Origin: Parerythrobacter lutipelagi
Lineage (GTDB): Bacteria > Pseudomonadota > Alphaproteobacteria > Sphingomonadales > Sphingomonadaceae
Direction: 5' to 3'
NCBI RefSeq assembly: GCF_005434975.1
Contig: NZ_SKCJ01000001.1
Span: 248,001 to 312,000, forward strand
DNA length: 64,000 bases
Part shown: piece after piece, positions 9,107 through 17,107 of the stretch
Numbering within the stretch: the stretch's first letter is position 1
Layout: every line of letters starts with the position of its first letter
Made by a program: the position numbers and the translations under genes
The notes under the pieces: generated by a model
Databases searched by the model: none
The model's input: only the letters and a program-made list of their open reading frames with translations
What the model was told of the DNA's origin: nothing

Positions 9107-9700
9107 TCATCTGCGCCGATAAATCAGCGCAAGATTGTTTGCCGGCATTTCATATCGCGCGGTTCGCACTAAATCTGTGCCGCTCGACAGTTCGTCCAGA
9201 TCCTCTACGCGGCGCAAGCCCCACTCCGGATTGCGCTCGCGAAGCGACAGGTCGAATGCTACATTGGTCTCGGCCATTGCAACCCCGGTTTCGGCATAGG
9301 GCCCGTAGAGCAACAAGGGCGCACCAGCGGCCAGCGACTTGCTCGCTCCGGAAAACAACCCCTCCGTCGCCGCCCATGGGCTGATGTGGACCATATTGAT
9401 GCAGACGATCGCATCGACCAATTCAATCGGCCATTCGCCGCTTGCCGCATCGAGCAGGACAGCCGGCCGCAGGTTTTCCGCACCGCTTTCGATCCGCCAT
9501 GCCTCGATAGATGCAAGCGACTCCGCTTCCCTATCGCTCGGCTGCCAATCGAGATTGGCGAACTGCCGTGCAAAATGAATTGCGTGCTCGCCCGATCCGC
9601 TGGCAATCTCTAGGACGAGGCCATCTTCCGGCAATTCCTTCGCCATGACCTCAGCAATAGGCCCGCTGTTGCGGACAGTTGCCGGTGCGTGCCGCTTCAG
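9107..9700 (-). CDS. DUF938 methyltransferase-like protein with probable CTG start
   Basis: Cytoplasmic protein of the DUF938 family, which has a class I SAM-methyltransferase fold; substrate unknown. The motif LEIASGSGEHAIHFA is the SAM-binding loop. The first ATG (9646) would give 179 aa and lose the conserved N-terminal KRHAPATVRNSGPI, which is encoded in frame just upstream. No ATG, GTG or TTG lies between those residues and the in-frame TAA. CTG at 9700-9698 has GGGGAGG five bases upstream and overlaps the preceding stop codon as CTGA, giving 197 aa, the usual family length. Last gene of a four-gene overlapping chain. Confidence 0.85.
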   Translation of the reverse strand: MKRHAPATVRNSGPIAEVMAKELPEDGLVLEIASGSGEHAIHFARQFANLDWQPSDREAESLASIEAWRIESGAENLRPAVLLDAASGEWPIELVDAIVCINMVHISPWAATEGLFSGASKSLAAGAPLLLYGPYAETGVAMAETNVAFDLSLRERNPEWGLRRVEDLDELSSGTDLVRTARYEMPANNLALIYRRR

Positions 9701-10149
9701 CTTGGCCTCCCCAGCTTACGCGCCCGGCGTTCACGGACGATCAGCCACACGAGCAGCCCGAGAGGCCCTGCGAGGAAAGTCGCCAGCAAGACCGGTGCCT
9801 GGACAATTCGATTAAACTGCTTCGCATCGGCATCCCTGGCGATCCAAAGCCCGACGAACAGGTCAAACGCGAGGTAGTGCGTCCACCCCACTGTGACACC
9901 TCCGTCGCTCAGGAAAATTCCTCTGACGCCTTCGATGGTAGAGAAATTCGCTGCCGCGTCAGCCGGTCCAACCGGATCCAGCCACCCTGCAACTATCGAG
10001 AAGAGGAACACTGCGTAGACGAGACAAAGAAGGCCAACCCCGCAGTAGAGAATGAATGCAAGCAATGTCGGCCAGCGCGGCAGGAAAGTCAGACCAATCC
10101 AGCATACTATGGCGATGACGTTGACAGCTCCGAAGATTGCATCCCACAT
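9697..10149 (-). CDS. ABA4-like (DUF4281) membrane protein
   Basis: A 150-residue protein with four hydrophobic segments, resembling the bacterial relatives of plant ABA4 (neoxanthin synthesis factor). Marks include the inter-helix segment TVGWTHYLAFDLFVGLWIARDA, seen around residues 85-107, which carries the conserved His and Asp residues. In carotenoid-rich sphingomonads a pigment-linked role is possible but unproven here. ATG at 10149 overlaps the upstream stop as TGATG; a TTG one codon earlier is the alternative. The downstream gene starts inside its stop codon. Confidence 0.75.
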   Translation of the reverse strand: MWDAIFGAVNVIAIVCWIGLTFLPRWPTLLAFILYCGVGLLCLVYAVFLFSIVAGWLDPVGPADAAANFSTIEGVRGIFLSDGGVTVGWTHYLAFDLFVGLWIARDADAKQFNRIVQAPVLLATFLAGPLGLLVWLIVRERRARKLGRPS

Positions 10150-10856
10150 CAACTGTCCCCCGATCGCGCTTCCAGTCTCGGAAATTCGCCCGCCGCCAGC
10201 TTCATTGCGTCATGCTCATGGCGGAATTTGCCCGCTGCCTTGCGATGAGCCAGCGCCAATGCAGCGCGCGCTACGTCGATTGCAGCGATCGAACGCATCG
10301 AGCGGAAGCTGCCATGCATCAACAGATCCGTCAGCGGACTGACAATCATGGCTGCTTTCTCCAGCGCTCGCGGATCATCTTCGCGCGCGCCTCGGAGCAA
10401 ACCCGGGCGCAATAGATCAAGCCGCTTGAAGCCGAGCTTCATCAACGCCTGCTCGGCCTCTCCCTTCACTTGCGGGTAGAACATCTTCGCTTGCGGATTC
10501 GCATTGACCGAGCTCACCACAACGCATCGCTCCACGCCGTGATCGAACGCAGCTTGCGCTGTATCGACCACCAGATCGTAATCCACGGCTCGAAAAGCAG
10601 CCTTGTCGCCGCCCATCTTGACAATCGTAGTCCCAAGCGCGCTAATCAGGACCTGTGGCCGGAATTTTCCGATCACATCGCCCCAGCCTGCAGGATCGGC
10701 AACCATCACATCGACCGTTGCGCCCTTCGGCAGCTTCACTTCGCGCCGCGCGAGCGCAAGCAGCCGGAAATCTGCCCGCCCGACCGACTCCCCTATGATC
10801 GCTCGACCAATTAGGCCTGTCGCACCGACCAGCGCGATGCCTACCTGCTCAGACAT
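10149..10856 (-). CDS. NAD(P)-binding epimerase-like protein
   Basis: A 235-residue Rossmann protein of the atypical SDR / HTATIP2-like group. GATGLIGRAI near residue 11 is the dinucleotide-binding loop, and VVSSVNANPQAKMFYPQVKGEAE carries the Ser and a YPQVK segment in place of the usual YxxxK. Substrate unknown. It overlaps the dGTPase-like gene upstream by 8 bases and the ABA4-like gene downstream by 1 base, so it is translated within an operon. Confidence 0.8.
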   Translation of the reverse strand: MSEQVGIALVGATGLIGRAIIGESVGRADFRLLALARREVKLPKGATVDVMVADPAGWGDVIGKFRPQVLISALGTTIVKMGGDKAAFRAVDYDLVVDTAQAAFDHGVERCVVVSSVNANPQAKMFYPQVKGEAEQALMKLGFKRLDLLRPGLLRGAREDDPRALEKAAMIVSPLTDLLMHGSFRSMRSIAAIDVARAALALAHRKAAGKFRHEHDAMKLAAGEFPRLEARSGDS

Positions 10857-12009
10857 TGCTCAATCCCTCGGGCCGTCGGCCATAGATGCGCGCGTATTGA
10901 TCGATCGCGAAACGATCGGTCATGCCGGCGATGAAATCGGCGATATGGCGGCTGCGCGCCGGTTCACCTTCCGGCAGCGCCTCATGCCAGTCTTGATTCA
11001 GCAAACCTTCTTCCTGTTCATAAGCCGCATAGAGCCGCGCCACTACGTCGCGGGCGTTCTCCGCCGTCGCGAGCTGTTCAGGATGGTAATAGAGATTGTC
11101 ATACATGAACCGTTTCAGGCTGCGTTCCTGCGCCGCCATGCCGGACGAGAAGCCAGAAAGATTCTTCCCTGCCCCTCGGATTTCCTCCAGCGCGACTATG
11201 CCTTCGATCTGCGACTGGGTGTGTTCTATGACGTCATTGACCATTATGCCGATCTGCCCGCGGATGAGTTCGCGCAGCTTGCGATCATGCGGCGCATCGG
11301 GGAAGCGGCGTTCGACCATGCGCCATTGATCCGCGACGAAATCGAGCGCGAGCAATTGTTCGAGCTCGAGGAAGCCCGCGCGTAAGCCGTCATCGATGTC
11401 GTGGTTGTCGTAGGCAATGTCGTCCGCCACCGCCGCTACCTGCGCCTCAAGGCTCGGCCAGCGGTCGAGTTCCAGGTCGAATTCGGCGTCCAGTTCTTCC
11501 AGCGCCCAATTATCGGCTGGCTTGGGGCCATTGTGCTTCGCCAGACCTTCCAGCAAATCCCAGGTGAGGTTCAGGCCCGGGTGACCGCAATAGGGGCTTT
11601 CCAGCCGCATGAGCGTGCGTAGAGTCTGTGCATTATGGTCGAAACCGCCATGCCGCAACGTCGCATGCGATAGCGCCTTCTCTCCGGCATGACCGAACGG
11701 CGGATGACCGATGTCGTGCGCGAGGCAAAGCGCTTCGGTCAGGTCTTCATCGAGGCCGAGTGCCCGCGCGATTACCCGGCCGATTTGCGCGACCTCTAGA
11801 CTATGGGTCAGCCGGGTTCGGTAATGGTCACCATCAGGCGCGATGAAAACTTGGGTCTTCGAGCGAAGTCGGCGGAAAGCGATTGAGTGAATGATCCGAT
11901 CACGGTCGCGCTGGAACTCGCTGCGCGGGCCGCGCGTCCCATCGCGATTTTCGGGGAACTCGCGGCCACGGCTTCTGGCTGGATCGGCGGCAAAGCTGGC
12001 TCGTTTCAT
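10849..12009 (-). CDS. dGTPase-like HD-domain triphosphohydrolase
   Basis: Hydrolyses dNTPs (classically dGTP to deoxyguanosine and triphosphate), trimming the nucleotide pool. Visible motifs are FRRLRSKTQVF, then TRLTHSLEVAQIGR, and the metal-binding LAHDIGHPPFGHAGE with the HD pair. The C-terminal region starting near residue 200 with ADDIAYDNHDIDDG is characteristic. 386 aa matches the shorter alphaproteobacterial group usually annotated as deoxyguanosinetriphosphate triphosphohydrolase-like. First gene of the chain that runs down to DUF938. Confidence 0.92.
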   Translation of the reverse strand: MKRASFAADPARSRGREFPENRDGTRGPRSEFQRDRDRIIHSIAFRRLRSKTQVFIAPDGDHYRTRLTHSLEVAQIGRVIARALGLDEDLTEALCLAHDIGHPPFGHAGEKALSHATLRHGGFDHNAQTLRTLMRLESPYCGHPGLNLTWDLLEGLAKHNGPKPADNWALEELDAEFDLELDRWPSLEAQVAAVADDIAYDNHDIDDGLRAGFLELEQLLALDFVADQWRMVERRFPDAPHDRKLRELIRGQIGIMVNDVIEHTQSQIEGIVALEEIRGAGKNLSGFSSGMAAQERSLKRFMYDNLYYHPEQLATAENARDVVARLYAAYEQEEGLLNQDWHEALPEGEPARSRHIADFIAGMTDRFAIDQYARIYGRRPEGLSNV

Positions 12010-12076
12010 CGCGTAGCGGCCTAGGGGAGCGTGCCGTTACCGACAACGGGAACAATCGGGCAACACGCCGTCAGTC

Positions 12077-12775
12077 TTAAAAGTCTTGCCCGAATATCCA
12101 GTCGGCAGCAGCACCGCAGTGGATGCGCGCAGAATCGTAGATCGGCAGCACATTGGCGTTGACGTCGACCACCATCTCAAGCTCGGTACAGGCCAGCACG
12201 ATGGCTTTCGCCCCCGCCTGCTCTTTCTGTGTGATGATGGTTTTCAGCGCGCGCTCGGCATCGCGGGTCGCCTTGCCGACCATCAGCTGGTCGTAGATGA
12301 AGCGGTCGAGAATCTCGACATTGACCATGTCGGGCGGCAGCAAATCGACCCCGTGGCTCACCAACCTCTGCCGGTAGAAGCTTTCGGTCATCACGTTGCG
12401 GGTGCCGATCAATGCCGCGTTCGTCATGCCATCGCTAGCCATTTTCCGGCCCACGCAGTCAGCGATGTGCAGCACCGGTATGTCAATCGCATCAACGATC
12501 TTGTCATACACGCGGTGCATGGAATTGGCCGCGATGATCAGACCTTCAGCACCTGCTGCTTCGAGACGCTGCGCAGAATCCACAAGGATCTGCGATGCCC
12601 GATCCCAGTCTTCATCGGAATGCAGGCCATAGAGTTCGCGGAAATCGAGACTCTCGATCAGCAAAGGGGCGCTGCTCATCGCATCGGTGCGCTTCTGAAC
12701 CGCTCGGTTGATCGTTTCATAGTAAGTGCGGGTCGAGACCCAGCTCATACCTCCGATCATCCCCAGTTTGCGCAC
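12077..12775 (-). CDS. Aspartate/glutamate racemase-like protein lacking the first Cys
   Basis: A 232-residue member of the Asp/Glu racemase family (YgeA type), beginning MRKLGMIGGMSW. Cofactor-independent racemases of this family use two cysteines. The second is present in VLACTEL near residue 190, but the first motif reads IIAANSMHRV, with Ala where the family usually has Cys (or Thr in one-sided enzymes). It may therefore be stereospecific, a lyase, or inactive as a racemase. Stand-alone gene; 67 bases separate it from the dGTPase-like gene. Confidence 0.8.
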   Translation of the reverse strand: MRKLGMIGGMSWVSTRTYYETINRAVQKRTDAMSSAPLLIESLDFRELYGLHSDEDWDRASQILVDSAQRLEAAGAEGLIIAANSMHRVYDKIVDAIDIPVLHIADCVGRKMASDGMTNAALIGTRNVMTESFYRQRLVSHGVDLLPPDMVNVEILDRFIYDQLMVGKATRDAERALKTIITQKEQAGAKAIVLACTELEMVVDVNANVLPIYDSARIHCGAAADWIFGQDF

Positions 12776-12872
12776 GCGTCATCTCCTTCTTGCCGGGCCA
12801 TAGGTCCGGTCATTTGTCCAACCATGAACTGGTTTTGCCTGGCGTTAACAGGCTTCAACGTGTGAAGTCGGA

Positions 12873-13853
12873 TTAGTTTCCATCGACCGGAGCAAATCCC
12901 CGTTCAGCAAGCCAGCTGCGCAAAGCGACAAGCGTCTCTTCAGGCGCTTCTTCCATCGGCAGATGGCCGATACCGGGCAATGCCACCAGCTCGCTGTCTG
13001 GCAAGTGCTCGTCCAGCCACTCACCGGCAGCCAGCGGTATAAGTGCGTCCTCCTCTCCCCATATCACCAAGGCCGGGATCGCTAGACTGTTGGCCTGTTC
13101 TGGCGTCAACGGGGTGTGATCCCGGCCAAAGCGGAAGATCGTGGCTTCGCGATTGCCCGGATAGCGCAGCAGTTCCCAGTATCGATCCACCGCTGCGGAT
13201 GTCACGACATCCTTGTTGCTCACGCTTTGCGACAGGCTCTGTTCGACCAGGCTGCGCGGGGTGATATGCTTCATGATCCGGTTGACCACCGGTGTGCGGG
13301 CCAGCGTAAAGCCGATGTTGCCTCCCTCGTCATCATCGGCGCTCTGCATCCGCGGAGGGCCGGATGCATCGACCAGGATCATCGCCCGCACCCTGTCGGG
13401 ATGGGCCATGGCGTAGTGCAGCGTATGCCCACCGCCCATCGAATTGCCGCCGAGGATGAAACTCTCGAGGCCCAGCGCGTCGGCGACGTCGTCAATCGTT
13501 TCGACATAGGTCTCGATGGTGTAGATACCGTCGGCGGTCGCGCCGGTCAGACCGTGCCCGGGCTGGTCGAAACGGATCACCCGGTAATCCGCCTTCAACC
13601 CCTCGACCCACGGCTGCCAGGTATGGAGATCCGCGTTCGAGCCATGCAGCAGGATGATCGCCGGCGCATCGCGTGGCCCCTCGTCGCGCAGATGCACTTC
13701 CAGGCCGCTGTCCAGCGTGACAAATTGCGACGGCTCACCGCCGTATTTCGCCCGCATCTGAGCCGGATCGGTATCGGGCGTACGGAAGATGAGGAACGCG
13801 ACGACAAGGAGTGCAAGCAGCACGCCAAGGATGCGCAAGGTCCATTTCAGCAT
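12873..13853 (-). CDS. Membrane-anchored alpha/beta hydrolase
   Basis: A 326-residue alpha/beta hydrolase with an N-terminal transmembrane anchor (about residues 5-25). The oxyanion region LLHGSNADLHTW, nucleophile elbow GGNSMGGGH, acid WGEEDALIP and catalytic His in GIGHLPMEE form a complete triad. Substrate unknown. ATG at 13853 gives the natural signal-anchor; the open frame to 13907 adds a peptide that runs through a repeat-like motif (13891-13914). Confidence 0.87.
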   Translation of the reverse strand: MLKWTLRILGVLLALLVVAFLIFRTPDTDPAQMRAKYGGEPSQFVTLDSGLEVHLRDEGPRDAPAIILLHGSNADLHTWQPWVEGLKADYRVIRFDQPGHGLTGATADGIYTIETYVETIDDVADALGLESFILGGNSMGGGHTLHYAMAHPDRVRAMILVDASGPPRMQSADDDEGGNIGFTLARTPVVNRIMKHITPRSLVEQSLSQSVSNKDVVTSAAVDRYWELLRYPGNREATIFRFGRDHTPLTPEQANSLAIPALVIWGEEDALIPLAAGEWLDEHLPDSELVALPGIGHLPMEEAPEETLVALRSWLAERGFAPVDGN

Positions 13854-13890
13854 GATCAAGTCACTCCGTTCGTCGACTGCACAGGGCATG

Positions 13891-13914
13891 TGGAACAAGT
13901 GGAACACTGTCCAA
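13891..13914 (-). repeat. Dispersed motif copy 1 (TTGGAC-GTGTTCCA-TGTTCCA type)
   Basis: Read on the minus strand this is TTGGACAGTGTTCCA then CTTGTTCCA: two TGTTCCA units with a 9-base period after TTGGAC. A near-identical copy lies at 24783-24806, also upstream of a minus-strand gene. Spacing differs from the alphaproteobacterial LexA box. Confidence 0.45.
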
Positions 13915-14042
13915 AGGCAGATATTGTTCCGTCCGAACTATCGCCATCAAGTGACTGACATAATGCAGGAAAATCGAGAGAATTTCGCATAATTCAAGAA
14001 CTCTAGCACTACGCGGTCAATGTAGGAAAGCTCCCGTCATCG

Positions 14043-15068
14043 TCACGCTGCCGGCTTCATCTCGGCAATCCACCGCTCCACCACATCAACTCCGTCCTGA
14101 TCGACGGTTGCCTTGCCCAGCTCCGGCATCGCGACACCCGGTTCGGGGCTGGCCATGCGGTGCAGCAGGATCGACTGATCGGGCTTGCCCGGCACGATGT
14201 CGAACAGCAGATTGCCCGAACCCCTACCCGCCGCCACCGGACGCTTCATAATGCCGATTGCTTGCGCATCGCGCTGCTCCAGCCGCAGATCAAGGCCCGA
14301 GTTCGACGCGGTCGCGCCGGGCCGGTGACAATGCGCACAATTCACGTCGAGATAGGCACGCGCCATCTGAGACGCGGGCATGGTATCGCGCGATTCCCAC
14401 AGCGGCATGGTGTCCATCCCGTCGTCCATCGTGTCGAGCTTGCCAGCGCCGACCATGTGCCCAAGCCAGTCCGCCGACAGATTCCGGCCCTTCGGTCCAA
14501 TCGGCACCACTGCCCCGTTCAGCCCGTGACATTCCTTGCACTGGTTCTTGTTGGGTATCCGGTAGCTGATCGCCTCTCCGCGCGGAGTGGCGAGATCGAT
14601 CCGCGCCCCGGCAACCGCCAACGCGGCGTCTGTCTGGTCATCATTCCAGCGGTATGGCAGCGCCAGCCAGCCATCGGAACGGTGCAGCAAAACACGGGTT
14701 TCAACCAGCCGCCGGTCTGCGCCTTCACCAAAAGCAAAGGTCTTGATCAGCGCCGCGCCAACCGGCAGGTCGAGCAAATCCTCCCCCATCGAGCGTGCCT
14801 GTGTCCCGGCCGGCAGATAGAGAAAGCGCAGCTTGTCCGCCCCGTCGGAATAGAGCGGCACATTCAAGCGATAGGGTGTGACATTGGCGGCCGGCACCTG
14901 CGCGGCAGGATCGGAAAAGAAGCCGAAGTCCGATAGCTTGCGCGGCAGCCTGGTTTCGCTGACCGCGACATCATCGACCATCACCGGCGCCCGCAAAGGC
15001 GCTGCCAGTGCGGCCGCGCCAAGGCTTGCCGCAGCGGCGACGAGGACCAGGGCGTTGCGCCAATTCAC
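14043..15068 (-). CDS. SO2930-family diheme c-type cytochrome
   Basis: Exported electron-transfer protein with two heme c sites: CKECH near residue 160 and CAHCH near residue 230. An N-terminal signal peptide (about residues 1-22) sends it to the periplasm. The long N-terminal region with LSDFGFF and YSDGADKLRFLYLP matches the SO2930 family. It starts at GTG 15068, overlapping the stop of the upstream beta-helix gene as GTGA. The two families are known partners in other proteobacteria; the process they serve is not established. Confidence 0.88.
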   Translation of the reverse strand: MNWRNALVLVAAAASLGAAALAAPLRAPVMVDDVAVSETRLPRKLSDFGFFSDPAAQVPAANVTPYRLNVPLYSDGADKLRFLYLPAGTQARSMGEDLLDLPVGAALIKTFAFGEGADRRLVETRVLLHRSDGWLALPYRWNDDQTDAALAVAGARIDLATPRGEAISYRIPNKNQCKECHGLNGAVVPIGPKGRNLSADWLGHMVGAGKLDTMDDGMDTMPLWESRDTMPASQMARAYLDVNCAHCHRPGATASNSGLDLRLEQRDAQAIGIMKRPVAAGRGSGNLLFDIVPGKPDQSILLHRMASPEPGVAMPELGKATVDQDGVDVVERWIAEMKPAA

Positions 15069-16279
15069 GGTTTCAGTCGCGCTGCCAATGCGGCAGGGGC
15101 ACCGACTGAATCGTAATCGAACACGAACGATGGCTCCGCAACATTCAGCGGGGCTGGCTTAGCGGTTGCCAGGTCCTGGCCCGGTGTCGTCAGGTTGAGC
15201 GTCCAGCCCTGCACCCCGTCAACCACAGTCAGTCCGTTGCCGTCTTCGACCACCCCGTCCCACATGACCGGTGGCAAGGCACCGCCAAAAGCTGCGACCA
15301 ACATCTCGCCACCATCGAGCTGCGGATCGTCTCCACCGCGCCCGAAGTGGTTTTCCCCGACCACGACATTGCGCGCATAGGGGTTGTAGGTCGCATCATC
15401 GAAGGGCTGCGTATAGGCGATGACCATCACATGCGCTGTCGGATTGTTCTCCAGCAGGTTGTGCTCGATCAGCACGCTGTCATTGGCCATCACAAGAATG
15501 CCCGTCCCGCGCCGCACGCCCGCTACGATATTGCCGGGAGGGGCGAAATTTGGCGTGTCGTTGTCGACCACCAGGTTCTGCCGCAGGATGACATTCCCGC
15601 CGCCCATAACCGGCAGGTTCGGCAGGTCGAACACCAGCAGCCCGCCAGTGTTGCGGGTGGCGATATTGTTCTCGACCAGCGCGTTGCGGCTGTTTTCGAT
15701 TTCGATCCCCGCCACATTCGCTTCAACAATCGAATTGCGGACGGTGATATCCCTGCTTTGGCCGACATAGATCCCTGCGTCCGAAGCGCCGGATACCTTA
15801 GAGCCTGTCACCAGTACTCCGGTACTCTCGACCGGATAAATGCCATAGGCGCCGTTGTCCGGGTCCGGCCCGTTGGTCCAGGTCACGCGGATCCGGCTAT
15901 AGACGATCATGTCCGCGCCTTTCGATTTCACTCCGTCACCCTTGGGGTTTTCCAGTGCAAAATCGCGCAGGGTGACATTGTCGCTTGTCACCAGCAGACC
16001 CTCGCCCGCGCCTTGCTGCGTGGTGAAGTCCAGCACGGTTTCATCCATGCCTGCACCGCGCAAAGTCACGCCATCAACATCTAGGCTGAGCCCGTCGGTC
16101 AACGCAAAGCGTCCAGCCCCAAGAACGATTTCGTCGCCCTCGCCCGCTAGGATCAGCGCTTCTTGCAGCCGTTCTTGCGCGCCTTCGCCCGCTTCCACCG
16201 TGATCGTTTCGGCCAATGCAGGTGTCGCAGCGAGCAAGGCCATCGCGCTTGCAACACAGGTCAGGTTCAGTCTCGTCAT
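15065..16279 (-). CDS. Exported parallel beta-helix protein, SO2931-like
   Basis: A 404-residue protein with a clear signal peptide ending ATPALAE and a right-handed beta-helix built of short repeats such as VRNSIVEAN, ALVENNIATRN and VLIEHNLLENN. This matches the repeat proteins found beside SO2930-type cytochromes. Such folds usually bind or cleave polysaccharide, but no catalytic residue can be assigned. ATG at 16279 is used because it starts the signal peptide; five extra residues upstream are possible. Overlaps the cytochrome gene by 4 bases. Confidence 0.87.
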   Translation of the reverse strand: MTRLNLTCVASAMALLAATPALAETITVEAGEGAQERLQEALILAGEGDEIVLGAGRFALTDGLSLDVDGVTLRGAGMDETVLDFTTQQGAGEGLLVTSDNVTLRDFALENPKGDGVKSKGADMIVYSRIRVTWTNGPDPDNGAYGIYPVESTGVLVTGSKVSGASDAGIYVGQSRDITVRNSIVEANVAGIEIENSRNALVENNIATRNTGGLLVFDLPNLPVMGGGNVILRQNLVVDNDTPNFAPPGNIVAGVRRGTGILVMANDSVLIEHNLLENNPTAHVMVIAYTQPFDDATYNPYARNVVVGENHFGRGGDDPQLDGGEMLVAAFGGALPPVMWDGVVEDGNGLTVVDGVQGWTLNLTTPGQDLATAKPAPLNVAEPSFVFDYDSVGAPAALAARLKP

Positions 16280-16376
16280 CCTATTCTCTCCCAATTCGCG
16301 CTACTGTGCGACAAAATGAAGTTGAAACCAAGCCGCTCCCTCGCTCGTTGGCGAGAATGCCGGATAAGGAATTGCC

Positions 16377-16790
16377 ATGAAACAGATTATGATCGTTGCC
16401 GCCGCTGCCTGCACCGCGCTAGCCATGCCCGCCGCAGCTGCGCCCGCCTCCATTGCGGGCAAATGGAAGACCGACGACGGCAAATCGATCATCAGTTTCT
16501 ATGAATGCGGCAAGGCCATGTGCGGCAAGATCGACCGCTTTCTTGTGGCTGAACCGGCAGGGGGCGCACGCGACACAGAGAATCCGAAGGCTTCATTGCG
16601 GGACCGCAAATTGCTCGGCCTGCGGATTTTCTGGAACCTGACGCCCGATGGCAGCAGCTACGAAGGCAAGGGTTACAGCCCGCAAGACGGACGCTATTTC
16701 AATGCCGACATCAAGCGGGTCGGCAACCAGTTGAAGGTCAAAGGCTGCGTGCTGATTATCTGCCGCACGGTGACCTGGTCGAAAGCCTAA
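16377..16790 (+). CDS. DUF2147 exported protein
   Basis: A 137-residue periplasmic protein: signal peptide of about 21 residues ending AAAA, then GKWKTDDGKSIISFYECG, the DUF2147 start, and four later cysteines. Family members are small secreted beta-barrel-like proteins of unknown function. Its stop overlaps the convergent lipoprotein gene by 4 bases. Confidence 0.85.
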   Translation: MKQIMIVAAAACTALAMPAAAAPASIAGKWKTDDGKSIISFYECGKAMCGKIDRFLVAEPAGGARDTENPKASLRDRKLLGLRIFWNLTPDGSSYEGKGYSPQDGRYFNADIKRVGNQLKVKGCVLIICRTVTWSKA

Positions 16791-17107
16791 CCCAGACCCA
16801 CGGCGCATAGCGCTGCCGAACTCGACGTGACTGTCAGCACCTCGGCATCGCCGACCCGGCGCACGCGCTCGACATAGCCGCTGAGGGTGGCCGGCTTTCT
16901 CGGCTCGCCTTCACGCGGCTTGAGGTTTTCCAGCTTGCGCAGCTGGGAAATCGTCAAGCGGTCGACCATTCGCCCGGCCATGCAGGATGAATTGCGTTCG
17001 GACAGGCCCGCTTCCTGCAGCGCCGATTTGACCCGGCTCTCAGCGATCTTCTCGACGCACCCGGTAACGAAAAGCGCTGCGCACAGCGACAGGGCGAGAG
17101 CGCGCAT
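16787..17107 (-). CDS. Putative small lipoprotein
   Basis: A 106-residue protein with a lipoprotein signal (lipobox VTGC at residues 14-17). The mature part has VKSALQEAGLSERNSSCMAGRM and a Cys near the end, so a disulfide is possible. No family recognised. ATG at 17107 overlaps the pntB stop as TGATG, so it is the distal gene of the pnt operon. A TTG one codon upstream is an alternative start. Confidence 0.7.
   Translation of the reverse strand: MRALALSLCAALFVTGCVEKIAESRVKSALQEAGLSERNSSCMAGRMVDRLTISQLRKLENLKPREGEPRKPATLSGYVERVRRVGDAEVLTVTSSSAALCAVGLG

Noticed and set aside
13891..13914. LexA box
   Set aside because: Alphaproteobacterial LexA sites are GTTC-N7-GTTC; here the spacing is five bases, and neither downstream gene is a typical SOS gene.
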